Of a stretch of 64,000 nucleotides of DNA, positions 37,577 through 47,045 are shown piece after piece (position 1 is the stretch's first letter; each line of letters begins with the position of its first letter). A model generated the notes under the pieces. That model worked only from the letters and a program-made list of their open reading frames with translations, was not told the DNA's origin and did no database searches. The position numbers were made by a program, and so were the translations under genes. The stretch spans positions 1 to 64,000 of the forward strand of contig JAGWUH010000012.1 of NCBI GenBank assembly GCA_028868535.1, given 5' to 3'. The stretch is from Sphingomonadales bacterium. Lineage in GTDB: Bacteria; Pseudomonadota; Alphaproteobacteria; Sphingomonadales; Sphingomonadaceae.

Positions 37577-38410
37577 TCAGCGAGGCCGTTCGCCGGCCAG
37601 CGTGATCCGGCGCATCCGCCGCCGGAAGCCGTGGTAGTCGTTGATCGGGTTGTGCTGGGCGGCGCGGTTGTCCCAGAACGCCAGCGAGCCGGGCTGCCAG
37701 CGAAAGCGGCAGGTGAATTCCGGCCGCACCTGGTGCTGGAACAGGTATTGCAGGATCGGCGCGCTCTCCGCCTCGGTCATGCCCTTGAAGTGGCTGGTGT
37801 GCGCGACGTTGACGAACAGCAGCTTGCGGCCGGTTTCGGGGTGGGTGCGGACGACCGGGTGCTCGGCGGTCAGGTGGCGGAAGGTGGCCTTGTCGCCGGC
37901 GTTCTGGATCATGTCCTCGCGCGTCTTCGAGACATCGGCCTTGGTCGAGCAACTGACGCCGACCAGCGGGTCGAGCAGCGCCTTCATGCCGTCGGACAGT
38001 GCCTCGTAGGCAAGGTACTGGTTGGCGAACAGGGTATCGCCGCCGTAGGGCGGGATCTCCTGCGCATGGAGCATCGATCCCATCGGCGGGCATTCGAGAT
38101 AGGTGGTATCGGCGTGCCAGATGCCGCCGAAGTTGTTGCGCTCGTGCTCCAGCTTGGTGATCTCGGTGATCATCGGATAGCCGTCGATGCCGGGCAGCAT
38201 CGGGTATTCGGCGGGCTCGCCGAAGCCGCGGGCAAAGGCCAGGAAGCTCTCGGGCGTCAGCACCTGGTCGCGGAAGAAGATCACCAGGTGATCGAGCAGC
38301 GCCTGCCGCACCCGCGCGAACGCCTCGCGGTCGAGTCCCTTGCCGATGTCGATGCCTTCGATCTCGGCGCCCAGCGCCCCTGCAATCGGCTTGACGGCGA
38401 TCGTCCCCAT
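37577..38410 (-). CDS. TauD/TfdA-family 2-oxoglutarate-dependent dioxygenase
   Basis: 277 residues. The iron ligands are the HxD of WHADTTYLECPP and the distal His of FWDNRAAQHNPINDYHG. The 2-oxoglutarate-binding Arg is in the downstream RRRMRRITLAG. LGAEIEGIDIGKGLD is the TauD-type N-terminal strand pair. Members hydroxylate taurine, alkylsulfates, phenoxyacetates and other acids, releasing succinate and CO2. It lies 34 bp downstream of the IclR regulator on the same strand. Confidence 0.9.
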   Translation of the reverse strand: MGTIAVKPIAGALGAEIEGIDIGKGLDREAFARVRQALLDHLVIFFRDQVLTPESFLAFARGFGEPAEYPMLPGIDGYPMITEITKLEHERNNFGGIWHADTTYLECPPMGSMLHAQEIPPYGGDTLFANQYLAYEALSDGMKALLDPLVGVSCSTKADVSKTREDMIQNAGDKATFRHLTAEHPVVRTHPETGRKLLFVNVAHTSHFKGMTEAESAPILQYLFQHQVRPEFTCRFRWQPGSLAFWDNRAAQHNPINDYHGFRRRMRRITLAGERPR

Positions 38411-38444
38411 TTCCCCTCCACGATGTTCCCGCGACGATCGGGAA

Positions 38445-39176
38445 TCAGCTTGAATGCAACGCCTCTCGCGTCGCCGTCAGCGCGGCGCGGATATCGTGCT
38501 CGCGCGCGGCCATGCGATGGCTCGGCCCGGCCACGGCGAGTGCGTACCAGTCGGCGTTCAGCAGGATCGGCGTGGCGAACGCGGTGACGTCCGGCACGTT
38601 TTCGCCGTGGGTGGCGAAACAGCCGTCGCCACGCCCGGCGTCGAACTCCGCCAGCAGCGCATCGGCGCTGGTGCGGGTCGCCGGGGTCACGGACGGCATA
38701 CCCGCTTCGGCGAGCAGCGCGCGCGCCTGTCCCGCCGCCAGCACCGAGAGCAGCGCCTTGCCGATGCTGCTCGAATGCAGGGGCTTCATGTCGCCGACGC
38801 GCGCGCTGTAGCGCACCACGCGCTCGCTCTCGAGCACGGCGAGGTAGCCGACTTGCGTGCCGATGCGCTTGCCGAAGATCACGGTCTCGCCCGTCGTTTC
38901 GCGCAAGTGCTCCATCGCCGGCTCGATCCGCGCCAGCACCGGATCGTGCGCGAGCAGCGTACTGCCGAGATCGTGCAGGCGCCGGGTCGGGTAAAGGTCC
39001 TTGTTGCGTCCCGGCTGATAGAGCCAGCCCTTGCGCAGCAGCGTCTGCACCAGCGCGTGCGCGGTGCTGGCGGGCATCCGGCAGAAGTCGGCGAGCTCCT
39101 TCAGCGCCAGCGGCCGCCGCTCGCGCTCGAAGGCTTCGAAGATGGCGATCGCCCGCTCGACGCTCGATTCCGACAT
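38445..39176 (-). CDS. IclR-family transcriptional regulator
   Basis: 243 residues from the ATG at 39176. The winged HTH reads SVERAIAIFEAFERERRPLA, then KELADFCRMPASTAHALVQT. The C-terminal effector domain carries SSIGKALLS and the expected conserved end regions. IclR members control aromatic or small-acid catabolism and often bind between divergent genes. Here the 88 bp between this gene and the hydrolase contain an inverted repeat. It probably governs the TauD enzyme, the hydrolase and the SDRs around it. Confidence 0.92.
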   Translation of the reverse strand: MSESSVERAIAIFEAFERERRPLALKELADFCRMPASTAHALVQTLLRKGWLYQPGRNKDLYPTRRLHDLGSTLLAHDPVLARIEPAMEHLRETTGETVIFGKRIGTQVGYLAVLESERVVRYSARVGDMKPLHSSSIGKALLSVLAAGQARALLAEAGMPSVTPATRTSADALLAEFDAGRGDGCFATHGENVPDVTAFATPILLNADWYALAVAGPSHRMAAREHDIRAALTATREALHSS

Positions 39177-39204
39177 GCCCGTGCTGTGCCGCAGCCATCG
39201 CCGC

Positions 39205-39230
39205 TTGACAATACAATTCGGATATCTGAA
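39205..39230. promoter_or_regulatory. Promoter-like TTGACA and near-palindrome between IclR gene and hydrolase
   Basis: TTGACA (39205-39210) is followed by TTCGGATATCTGAA (39217-39230), a 14-bp palindrome with one mismatched pair, in markedly AT-rich intergenic DNA. A clear -10 box at standard spacing is not visible. The palindrome would overlap the promoter core, a good place for an IclR operator. Confidence 0.4.
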
Positions 39231-39264
39231 GCCATATTCATAAATACGAAGAAAGAGGGATGCG

Positions 39265-40599
39265 GTGCCGCAGTTCATCGGCCGACACACGATCTTCCAC
39301 GGCTTCGGCCGCTCCCCGTCGGAATCGCCGCCTGGGCACGTGCCGTTCACCTGGTGGGGTTCGGACCGCTTTCGCCTGCCCGAAGGCACGCGGCAGACCA
39401 ACGTGCGGCTCCAGGCGGAGGACGGCGCCCATTCCAGCGGCATTCTCTACACGCGCGGCGGCGAGAAGACGGCGGTGGTGTTCAACCACCCGCGCGCGGA
39501 TTTTTCGAGCCACTACCTGACGCCGTTCCTCGTCGCCGCCGGCTATGCGGTCTATGGCGGGCAGACGCGCTACCTCGGCAATGACGTCAATTGCGAGCAC
39601 GAGTGCCTGTGCGCCGATCTTGCCGCGCAGGTCCGCTATCTCCGCGCGGAGGGTTTCGAGCATGTCGTGCTGTGCGGCAATTCCGGCGGCGGCCCGCTGT
39701 CGACGTTCTACATGGCGCAGGCGAATACCCCCGTCGGCCTGCGGCTGAAGCTGACGGCGGCGGGCAATCCCTACGACCTCAACGAGCTCGACCTGCCGCC
39801 GGCGGACGGGCTGATCAACCTCGCCGGCGCGCTGAGTGAAGGGGCGCTCGGGCTCGCCAACCTCGATCCCTCGGTCACCGACGAGGAGGACCCGCTGTCG
39901 TGCGATCCCGCGCTCGACATGTTCGATCCGGCCAACGGCTATCGCCGCCCGCCCGAAGCCTCGCACTACAGCGCGGAATTCCTCGAACGCTATCGCGCCG
40001 CCCAGGTCGCGCGGTGTGCGCGGATCGATGCCCGGGCACGGGCGGAAGTGGCGCGCAAGCAGGCCGCGAAGGCACGCATGGCGGAGCCGGGCTTCGCGGC
40101 ACTGCCGTTGGCGGAGCAGGTGGCGATCACCCGCCAGGCGGTGGCGTGCAACACCCTCGTCACCTATCGCACGATGGCCGATCCGGCGCTGACCGACCTC
40201 GCGATCCACCCGAACAAGCGCGGCATCATCGGCCTGATGCAGCCCGATCCGCACGTCGCCAACTGGTCGATCCCCGGCTTCGTGCAGATGATGACGGCGG
40301 AAGGCTGGCTTTCCACCTGGTCCGGCCTGTCGACGCAGGTGGACATGCACCGCGATGCGCGCAAGGTCACGCAGCCGGTGCTGTCGATCACCTTCGATGC
40401 CGACGTCACCATCCTGCCGTTCGTCGGCAGGGGGCTGGTCGAGAACGCCGCGAGTGCCGACAAGACTTACGTCGAGGTGGCTGGCGACCATTTCGGCTTT
40501 CGCGAGGAGGGTGAGCGCGAGGGCGGCGTGGTCGATGCCGCTGCCGCGATCGTCGACTGGCTGAAGCCGCGCTTTCCCGCTGCAGGAGAGGTGGCATGA
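39265..40599 (+). CDS. Alpha/beta-hydrolase family protein
   Basis: 444 residues from a GTG at 39265, with AGAGGGA just upstream. The ATG at 39260 is in another frame. The nucleophile elbow is GNSGGG within VVLCGNSGGGPLSTFY, after FNHPRADFSSHYLTPFLVAA. The likely catalytic acid and His lie late (SITFDADVTILPFVG, then VAGDHFGF). It is longer than simple esterases, with a helical insertion around residues 190-290. Substrate unknown; hydrolysis of an ester or C-C bond in the IclR-controlled pathway is a guess. The next gene overlaps by 4 bp. Confidence 0.8.
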   Translation: MPQFIGRHTIFHGFGRSPSESPPGHVPFTWWGSDRFRLPEGTRQTNVRLQAEDGAHSSGILYTRGGEKTAVVFNHPRADFSSHYLTPFLVAAGYAVYGGQTRYLGNDVNCEHECLCADLAAQVRYLRAEGFEHVVLCGNSGGGPLSTFYMAQANTPVGLRLKLTAAGNPYDLNELDLPPADGLINLAGALSEGALGLANLDPSVTDEEDPLSCDPALDMFDPANGYRRPPEASHYSAEFLERYRAAQVARCARIDARARAEVARKQAAKARMAEPGFAALPLAEQVAITRQAVACNTLVTYRTMADPALTDLAIHPNKRGIIGLMQPDPHVANWSIPGFVQMMTAEGWLSTWSGLSTQVDMHRDARKVTQPVLSITFDADVTILPFVGRGLVENAASADKTYVEVAGDHFGFREEGEREGGVVDAAAAIVDWLKPRFPAAGEVA

Positions 40600-41315
40600 G
40601 CTTGCAGGACGCGCGCATTCTGGTGATCGGTGGCGGTTCGGGCATAGGCCACGCCGTGGCACGGGCGGCCAAGGCCGACGGCGCGACGGTGACGATCGCC
40701 TCGACCAATGCAGAGCGGCTGGCGGCGGCGGCCGGGCGGCTCGGCGGCGTGGCAACAGCGCTGCTCGACATCACCGATGAGGCAGCGGTGGCAGGCTATT
40801 TCGCCGGATCGGGCGGGTTCGACCACATCGTCTCGACCGCCGGCGACTGGGGCAAGGCGCGGCGTGGGCCGTTTGCCGAGATGAACCTGGAGGACGCGGC
40901 GGCGCTGTTCGGGGTGCGTTTCTGGGGCGCGGCCAAGCTGGCCAAGCACGCCGGCAAGGTGCTGCCCGCGGGCGGATCGCTGACGCTGACCAGCGGCATG
41001 TCGGCGTTCAAGCCGCAAAAGGGCTCGGTGATGGCGACGGCGATGGCCGGCTCGGTCGAGCACCTGGTCTATGGCCTCGCGGTCGAGATGGCGCCGATCC
41101 GCGTCAATGGCGTGTTTCCCGGCGGGGTGGCGACGGAGATCTTCCAAGGCCTGCCCGAAGCGATCCGGACGGCCGAGGAGGCGCGCTTCGCCGGCCAGCC
41201 GCTGCCGCGCATCGGCGAGCCGGACGAAGTGGCGCAGGCCTACCTCTACCTGATGACCTGCGGCTACGTCACCGGGCAGGTCCTGCAGGTCGATGGCGGC
41301 GGGATGCTCAGCTAG
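40596..41315 (+). CDS. SDR-family protein lacking the catalytic Tyr-Lys pair
   Basis: 239 residues overlapping the hydrolase by 4 bp. The cofactor site is VIGGGSGIGHAVARAAKADG, and VDGGGMLS is a normal SDR end. Where YxxxK is expected (after SGMSAFKPQKGSV) the sequence reads MATAMAGSVEHL, with neither Tyr nor Lys. It may bind NAD(P) without classical SDR catalysis, or use other residues, as some SDR relatives do. The family call rests on the fold signatures, not the active site. Confidence 0.85.
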   Translation: MSLQDARILVIGGGSGIGHAVARAAKADGATVTIASTNAERLAAAAGRLGGVATALLDITDEAAVAGYFAGSGGFDHIVSTAGDWGKARRGPFAEMNLEDAAALFGVRFWGAAKLAKHAGKVLPAGGSLTLTSGMSAFKPQKGSVMATAMAGSVEHLVYGLAVEMAPIRVNGVFPGGVATEIFQGLPEAIRTAEEARFAGQPLPRIGEPDEVAQAYLYLMTCGYVTGQVLQVDGGGMLS

Positions 41316-41866
41316 CCCAGAACCTTGCCGATCAGGCCTGCGAAGGCGTTGATGAACTTGCCGAAGAATTCGCGGCTGGCGTCGTTGCTGATCGCGCCGT
41401 CCTCGCCGAACAGCGTGTGGCCGCTGCCGACGTAGGCTTCGGGCTGGCCGAGCACCGGCATGTCGAAGAACGAGATCGCCTGCCGCAAGTGATGGTTGGC
41501 GCCGAAGCCGCCGAGCGCGCCGGGGGAGACGGTCATGATCGCGGCGGGCTTGCCGTTCCACACTGCCTTGCCCCACGGCCGCGAGCCGACGTCGATGGCG
41601 TTCTTGAGGCCGCCGGGGATCGACCGGTTGTACTCCGGGGTGACGAACAGCACCGCGTCGGCGGCGGCGACTTCCGCGCGGAAGCGGGTCCAGGCCGCAG
41701 GGGCATCGGCGGTTTCGAGGTCCTCGTCGTAGAGCGGCAGGTCGCCGATCTCGACAATTTCGAGTTGCAGGGATTCCGGGGCCAGTTGCGCGAGAGCGTG
41801 GGCGGCCTTGCGGTTGATCGAGTCCTTGCGGAGGCTGCCGACGATGACGGCGACTTTGTACGGCAT
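41312..41866 (-). CDS. NADPH-dependent FMN reductase family protein
   Basis: 184 residues, a flavodoxin-like fold: VAVIVGSLRKDSINRKAA binds the FMN phosphate, LFVTPEYNRSIPGGLKNAID is the conserved loop, and KPAAIMTVSPGALGG follows. It resembles the ChrR/YieF quinone or azo reductases. It lies downstream of pirin on the same strand and overlaps the convergent SDR by 4 bp. It may act in quinone or flavin reduction under oxidative stress. Confidence 0.9.
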   Translation of the reverse strand: MPYKVAVIVGSLRKDSINRKAAHALAQLAPESLQLEIVEIGDLPLYDEDLETADAPAAWTRFRAEVAAADAVLFVTPEYNRSIPGGLKNAIDVGSRPWGKAVWNGKPAAIMTVSPGALGGFGANHHLRQAISFFDMPVLGQPEAYVGSGHTLFGEDGAISNDASREFFGKFINAFAGLIGKVLG

Positions 41867-41893
41867 GGTTTTGGTCCTGTTTTGGAGGGGTTA

Positions 41894-42610
41894 TCAGCGG
41901 GTTTCGACGAGGACGAGCTCGGAATCGGCCAGTGCGGTGACCGAAACCTGCGCGATTCCGGTCAGGGCGACGCCGTCCCGCGCCTCCGCCTCGACGTTTT
42001 CGACGCGAATCCGGCCGGTCGCCGGCACGAGGTAGAGGTGGCGGCTGGCGTCGGTGTCGTAGGTGATCGTCTCGCCGGCCCTGACCGTCGCGCCGAGCAC
42101 GCGGGCGTCGGCGCGGATCGGCAGCGCGTCGTCCCCGGCGTGGCCGGAGGCGAGCACGACGAAGCGGCCGGAGCGATCGTCCTTCGGGAACGGGCGGGCG
42201 CCCCAGTGCGGTTCACCGCCCTTGGCATCGGGGATGATCCAGATCTGGAACAGCTCGGTGTCCTCGACCTCGTAGTTGTGCTCGCTGTGGACGATGCCGG
42301 TGCCGGCGGACATCACCTGCACGTCCCCCGCTTCGGTGCGGCCGGCGTTGCCGAGGCTGTCGCGATGGGTCACCGCGCCCTTGCGGACATAGGTGACGAT
42401 TTCCATGTCGCGGTGCGGGTGCATGGCGAAGCCGGTGTGCGGGGCGATGCGATCGTCGTTCCAGACGCGCAGCGCGCCCCAGTGGACGCGGGCGGGATCG
42501 TGATAATCGGCGAAGCTGAAGTGGTGGCGGGCGTCGAGCCAGCCGTGGTTCGCGGCGCCGAGCCCGGCGAACGGGCGCAGTTCGATGGTGGCGGTGGCAG
42601 CTTCGGTCAT
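41894..42610 (-). CDS. Pirin-family protein (YhhW/quercetinase type)
   Basis: 238 residues, a bicupin. The iron ligands are in HPHRDMEIVTYV and the downstream HSEHNYE (His, His, His, Glu). The second cupin begins around residue 130 (FVVLASGHAG). Members include quercetin 2,3-dioxygenases and redox sensors. It is divergent from a LysR regulator and followed by FMN reductase, a recurring neighbourhood for quinone or flavonoid stress modules. Confidence 0.92.
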   Translation of the reverse strand: MTEAATATIELRPFAGLGAANHGWLDARHHFSFADYHDPARVHWGALRVWNDDRIAPHTGFAMHPHRDMEIVTYVRKGAVTHRDSLGNAGRTEAGDVQVMSAGTGIVHSEHNYEVEDTELFQIWIIPDAKGGEPHWGARPFPKDDRSGRFVVLASGHAGDDALPIRADARVLGATVRAGETITYDTDASRHLYLVPATGRIRVENVEAEARDGVALTGIAQVSVTALADSELVLVETR

Positions 42611-42656
42611 GGGGGGTCTCCTGTTCGGGTGAGGGCAATATCGCGCTTGGCAGTCA

Positions 42657-42694
42657 TTCGAAAAAGCCGGATAAGTTCGTTCATCTTGTTCGAA
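42657..42694. promoter_or_regulatory. Paired TTCGAA sites in the pirin-LysR control region
   Basis: TTCGAA occurs at 42657-42662 and 42689-42694, 32 bp apart start to start, about three helical turns, on the same face of the DNA between the divergent starts. This spacing suits a LysR-type tetramer. The second site lies close to the LysR GTG start and could mediate autorepression. Confidence 0.35.
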
Positions 42695-42705
42695 GGAGTT
42701 GAACG

Positions 42706-43602
42706 GTGGACGTCGGCCAGCCCACGCTCGATCATCTGCGCATCTTCCTCGCCGTGGCCGACGAAGGCTCGTTCCATGCCGCCGCGCGCAAGCTGGGGCG
42801 GGCGCTGTCGGTGGTCAGCTACGGGGTTTCAACGCTCGAGGCGCAACTGGGGCTCAGCCTGTTCGTCCGCGAGGGTTCGCGGCGGCCGCAACTGACCGAG
42901 GCGGGCCGGGCGCTGCTGGCGGACGCGCGGGCGATCGCCAACGAGGCCGACGGGCTGATCGCCCGCGCGCTGGGGATGCGGCAGGGGCTGGAGACCGAGC
43001 TGGGGCTGGTGGTCGACGTGATGATGCCCAGCGCCGGCGTGGCGCGGGTACTGCGCGAATTCCAGCAGGCGTTCCCGACGGTGGACCTGCGGCTGCACGT
43101 CGAGGCGCTCGGCGCGGTGGCGGCGCTGGTCCGCGACCGCCGCGCCGATCTCGGCATCGCCGGGCCGGACATCGTCGGCCTGCCCGAGCTGGAGCGCCGG
43201 GCGATCGGCGCGGTCGAGCTGGTGCCGGTGGCGGCGCCCGGCCACCCGCTGGCGGCGGCGGACATCGCCCCGGGGGACACCGCGCGGCACCTGCAACTGG
43301 TGCTGACCGACCGTTCGCCGCTGACCGAGGGCAGCGACTTCTCGGTGTTCAGCCCGCGCACCTGGCGGTTGGCGGACCTCGGCGCCAAGCACGCGCTGCT
43401 GCTCGAAGGCATCGGCTGGGGCAACATGCCACGCCACGCGGTCGCGGCGGACATCGCGGCGGGGCGGCTGGTCGAGCTGCGGTTGCCCGAATCCACCGGG
43501 CTGGCCTATGGCCTCAACGCGCTGTGGCGCAAGGACCGGCGGCCGGGACCGGCGGCGACGTGGATGCTGGAGGCGCTGGCCGGGGCGTGCAGCGATGCGT
43601 GA
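42706..43602 (+). CDS. LysR-family transcriptional regulator
   Basis: 298 residues from a GTG at 42706, with AAGGAG upstream. The N-terminal winged HTH reads LDHLRIFLAVADEGSFHAAA, then VSYGVSTLEAQLGLSLFVRE. The effector domain with the usual two subdomains spans about residues 90-295. It is divergent from pirin, the likely target. The inducer cannot be read from the sequence. Confidence 0.93.
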   Translation: MDVGQPTLDHLRIFLAVADEGSFHAAARKLGRALSVVSYGVSTLEAQLGLSLFVREGSRRPQLTEAGRALLADARAIANEADGLIARALGMRQGLETELGLVVDVMMPSAGVARVLREFQQAFPTVDLRLHVEALGAVAALVRDRRADLGIAGPDIVGLPELERRAIGAVELVPVAAPGHPLAAADIAPGDTARHLQLVLTDRSPLTEGSDFSVFSPRTWRLADLGAKHALLLEGIGWGNMPRHAVAADIAAGRLVELRLPESTGLAYGLNALWRKDRRPGPAATWMLEALAGACSDA

Positions 43603-43623
43603 GCGCGGGCCGCCAGAACGGCA

Positions 43624-43644
43624 GCCCTTCGACAGGCTCAGGGC
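43624..43644 (+). repeat. Short palindromic repeat, intergenic copy
   Basis: A 21-bp element with outer arms GCCCT and AGGGC around TCGACAGGCTC, between the convergent LysR and alaS genes. It matches a family of short palindromes common in sphingomonad genomes, known to me from frequent translations such as SFDRLRT. A second copy is at 51195-51215 inside dnaE. Here it may also serve as the transcript-end hairpin for both genes. Confidence 0.7.
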
Positions 43645-43669
43645 AGGCGGGTAGGGGGCGCCGGCAGGA

Positions 43670-46321
43670 TCAGCCGGCGATCACCGCCTTCACCGCCGCG
43701 ATCGCATCGGCTGCCTTCGAGCCGTCCGGCCCGCCGCCTTGCGCCATGTCGGAACGGCCGCCGCCGCCCTTGCCGCCCAGCGCCTCGACGCCGGCGCGAA
43801 CGAGATCGACGGCGCTGATCTTGCCGGTGAGGTCGTCGGTGACGGCGGCGGCGATGCTGGCCTTGCCGTCGTTGACCGCGACGATCGCGGCGACGCCCGA
43901 GCCGATGCGCGACTTGGCCTGATCGAGCAGGCCGCGGAGTTCCTTGGGGTCGAGCCCTTCGAGCACCTGGCCGGCGAAGGTGACGCCGTTGACGCTCTCG
44001 TCCGCCGCCTCGGCCTTGCCGGCACCGCCGCCGCCGAGTGCGAGTGCCTTCTTCGCCTCCGCCAGTTCACGCTCCAGCTTGCGACGTTCGTCGAGCAGCG
44101 CGGCGACGCGGGCCTCGACCTCGTCCGGGGTAGTGCGCAGCAGGCCGGCGGTGGTCTTCAGCGCGTCCTCGCGACCGACCAGCCACTGGCGCGCGCCTTC
44201 GCCGGTCAGCGCCTCGATGCGGCGGACGCCCGAGGAGACGGCGCTTTCCGAGACGATGCGGAACACGCCGATGTCGCCGGTGGCGCGGACATGGGTGCCG
44301 CCGCACAGCTCGACCGAGTAGTTGCGCCCGTCGGTGGCGCGGCCCATCGACAGCACGCGGACCTCGTCGCCGTACTTCTCGCCGAACAGGGCCATGGCGC
44401 CGGCGGCGATCGCGTCGTCCGGGGTCATCAGCCGGGTGCTGACGATTTCGTTGGCGCGGATCTCGGCGTTGACCTCGGCCTCGACCGCGGCGATGTCCTC
44501 CGCCGTCAGGGCGACCGGCTGGGCGAAGTCGAAGCGCAGGCGGTCGGCGGCGACCATGCTGCCCTTCTGGGTGACGTGCGCGCCGAGGCGGTTGCGCAGC
44601 GCCGCGTGGAGCAGGTGAGTGGCCGAGTGGTTGGCGCGGATCGCGTCGCGGCGGGCGACGTCGATGTCGAGCCGGACGACGTCGCCGACCTTGATCGCGC
44701 CGCTTTCGACCGTCGCCTGGTGGGCGTGGAGCCGGCCGAGCGGCTTCGAGGTGTCCGTCACCGCCAGCCTGAGGCCATCGGCGCCCGAGATCGTGCCGGC
44801 ATCGCCGGACTGGCCGCCGCTTTCGCCATAGAACGGGGTCTGGTTGACGATCACCGTCACCGCTTCGCCCACGCCGGCGCTGGCGACTTCCTTGCCGTCG
44901 CGGACCAGCGCGACGACCTGCGCCTCGCCGGTGCTGGCGGTATAGCCGGTGAACTCGGTGGCGCCGACGCGCTCGGCGATGTCGAACCAGACCTCGCCGG
45001 CGGCGGCCTCGCCGCTGCCCTTCCAGGCGGCGCGGGCGGCGGCCTTCTGCTGCGCCATCGCCGCGTCGAAGCCGGCCCGGTCGACGCTGATCGAGCGGGC
45101 GCGCAGCGCGTCCTCGGTGAGGTCGTAGGGGAAGCCGTAGGTATCGTAGAGGCGGAACGCGGTCTCGCCCGGCAACTCGCCGCCGGCATCGAGGCCGGCG
45201 GTGGCCTCGTCGAGCAGCTTGAGGCCGTTCGCCAGCGTGCGGCGGAACTGGACTTCCTCGCGCTGCAGGGTTTCCTCGATCAGCGGCTGGGCGCGGCCGA
45301 GCTCGGGATAGGCCTGGCCCATCTCGGCGACCAGCGCCGGCACCAGCCGGTGCATCAGCGGCTCCTTCGCGCCGAGCAGGTGGGCGTGACGCATCGCGCG
45401 GCGCATGATCCGGCGCAGCACGTAGCCGCGCCCCTCGTTGCTGGGCAGCACGCCATCCGCCAGCAGGAAGCTGGTCGAGCGCAGGTGATCGGCGATGACG
45501 CGGTGGCTGGCCTGCGTTTCCCCTTCCGCCTTGACGCCGGTGAGGCTCTCGCTGGCGGCGATCAGCGCCTTGAAGGTGTCGGTGTCGTAGTTGTCATGCT
45601 CGCCCTGCATGACCGCGGCGATGCGTTCGAGGCCCATGCCGGTATCGATGCTGGGCTTGGGCAGGTTGCCGGTGATCTCGCCGGCGGTCTGCTCGAACTG
45701 CATGAACACGAGGTTCCAGATCTCGATGAAGCGATCGCCGTCCTCGTCGGCCGATCCCGGGGGGCCGCCCCAGATATGGTCTCCGTGGTCGTAGAAGATT
45801 TCCGAGCAGGGACCGCACGGGCCATCGTCGCCCATTGCCCAGAAATTGTCCTTGGTGGGGATGCGGATGATCCGGTCCTCGGGCAGGCCGGCGATCTTCT
45901 TCCAGAGATCGAACGCCTCGTCGTCGGTGTGGTAGACGGTGGCGAGCAGCTTGTCCCTGGGCAGGCCCCATTCGCGGGTCAGCAGGGTCCAGGCGTGAGT
46001 GATCGCCTGTTCCTTGAAATAGTCCCCGAACGAGAAGTTGCCGAGCATCTCGAAGAAGGTGTGGTGCCGCGCGGTGTAGCCGACGTTGTCGAGATCGTTG
46101 TGCTTGCCGCCGGCGCGGACGCACTTCTGCGACGAGGTGGCGCGGGGCGTGGACCGCGTTTCCAGCCCGGTGAAGACGTTCTTGAACGGCACCATGCCGG
46201 CGTTGGTGAACATCAGCGTCGGGTCGTTGTAGGGGACGAGCGGCGCCGACGGCACGATCTCATGCCCCTGCGAGCCGAAATAATCGAGGAACGAGCGGCG
46301 GATTTCGTTGGTCGAGGTCAT
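43670..46321 (-). CDS. alaS: Alanyl-tRNA synthetase
   Basis: 883 residues, full length. The class II catalytic core opens [20 protein letters not shown] and [19 protein letters not shown]. The editing domain has [12 protein letters not shown] and [13 protein letters not shown] with the zinc ligands. The C-terminal coiled segment and the Gly-rich tail end in the C-Ala domain ([20 protein letters not shown]). It charges tRNA-Ala and hydrolyses mischarged Ser and Gly. Nothing unusual is visible. Confidence 0.97.
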   Translation of the reverse strand: MTSTNEIRRSFLDYFGSQGHEIVPSAPLVPYNDPTLMFTNAGMVPFKNVFTGLETRSTPRATSSQKCVRAGGKHNDLDNVGYTARHHTFFEMLGNFSFGDYFKEQAITHAWTLLTREWGLPRDKLLATVYHTDDEAFDLWKKIAGLPEDRIIRIPTKDNFWAMGDDGPCGPCSEIFYDHGDHIWGGPPGSADEDGDRFIEIWNLVFMQFEQTAGEITGNLPKPSIDTGMGLERIAAVMQGEHDNYDTDTFKALIAASESLTGVKAEGETQASHRVIADHLRSTSFLLADGVLPSNEGRGYVLRRIMRRAMRHAHLLGAKEPLMHRLVPALVAEMGQAYPELGRAQPLIEETLQREEVQFRRTLANGLKLLDEATAGLDAGGELPGETAFRLYDTYGFPYDLTEDALRARSISVDRAGFDAAMAQQKAAARAAWKGSGEAAAGEVWFDIAERVGATEFTGYTASTGEAQVVALVRDGKEVASAGVGEAVTVIVNQTPFYGESGGQSGDAGTISGADGLRLAVTDTSKPLGRLHAHQATVESGAIKVGDVVRLDIDVARRDAIRANHSATHLLHAALRNRLGAHVTQKGSMVAADRLRFDFAQPVALTAEDIAAVEAEVNAEIRANEIVSTRLMTPDDAIAAGAMALFGEKYGDEVRVLSMGRATDGRNYSVELCGGTHVRATGDIGVFRIVSESAVSSGVRRIEALTGEGARQWLVGREDALKTTAGLLRTTPDEVEARVAALLDERRKLERELAEAKKALALGGGGAGKAEAADESVNGVTFAGQVLEGLDPKELRGLLDQAKSRIGSGVAAIVAVNDGKASIAAAVTDDLTGKISAVDLVRAGVEALGGKGGGGRSDMAQGGGPDGSKAADAIAAVKAVIAG

Positions 46322-46401
46322 GGTTCCCGCCGATAGGGCAGGAGCGCAAGCCCGACAAGACGGGATGAGCGGCAGGTCCGGTCAGCCGTTGGCAGCGACA
46401 A

Positions 46402-46434
46402 GCGGGGAGCAGCCGCGCAAGCTCCGCTCCCCGC
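46402..46434 (-). terminator. Hairpin after the lipoprotein gene
   Basis: GCGGGGAGC and GCTCCCCGC pair perfectly around a 15-nt loop, 6 bp beyond the lipoprotein stop on the minus strand and upstream of alaS. There is no T run. It probably separates the two transcription units. Confidence 0.45.
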
Positions 46435-46440
46435 CCGACG

Positions 46441-46923
46441 TCACTTCGCGGGTGTTGCCGGTTTTTCGGGGCTCTTCCGCGCCATGGTCATGCCACGGTC
46501 GTCAAGCGGGCCGACGTCCTTGCCGTCCTTGTCGACGAGAACGGCTGGCGCGTCGGAACCGATCGCTGCCATGCGCACATGCGCCGGGTTGGGCGAGAGG
46601 AATCGCGACGAGCCGTTCGAGGCATCGACGACCGTTCCGAACAGCGAGATCGGCAGCAGATTGAGGGCGATGGCACCGCCGAACTTGCTCTGGATCGCGA
46701 CGTGCGCGTCCTTGAAGCCCGGGTGCGAAAACACGACCTGCAGCTCCTGCGTGCGCTTGAACCGGATCGTGCACGGCGTCCTGCAGCTTTCGCCGGTGCT
46801 GAGCTGGACGTTGCTGCCGGAGGGATCGGACTGGAAGGAAACCTTTTGCGAAGTGCCTTTGACGATGGTGGCGCACCCTGAAAGTGCCAGCGCTGCGGCG
46901 CCGGCAAGAACGACCCGTTTCAT
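46441..46923 (-). CDS. Lipoprotein of unknown function
   Basis: 160 residues. MKRVVLAGAAALALSGC is a lipoprotein signal with the lipobox LSGC; Cys17 would be acylated. It then reads ATIVKGTSQKVSFQSDP and TPCTIRFKRTQELQVVF, resembling the short beta-sandwich (PEGA-like) surface lipoproteins of alphaproteobacteria. The tail is Lys/Pro-rich. It is probably anchored in the outer membrane through Lol, whose genes are also in this window. The specific function is unknown. Confidence 0.8.
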   Translation of the reverse strand: MKRVVLAGAAALALSGCATIVKGTSQKVSFQSDPSGSNVQLSTGESCRTPCTIRFKRTQELQVVFSHPGFKDAHVAIQSKFGGAIALNLLPISLFGTVVDASNGSSRFLSPNPAHVRMAAIGSDAPAVLVDKDGKDVGPLDDRGMTMARKSPEKPATPAK

Positions 46924-47045
46924 GTTTTCCCCTCCCCCGCCGCCTGAACGCCTGTCGCCACGATTGGCGGTTATCGCGTTTGTAATCAGCGGGTTATGGA
47001 CGGGTTAGCGATTGGCATTTGCTGCGTCAATCGCAGCCCGTGAGG

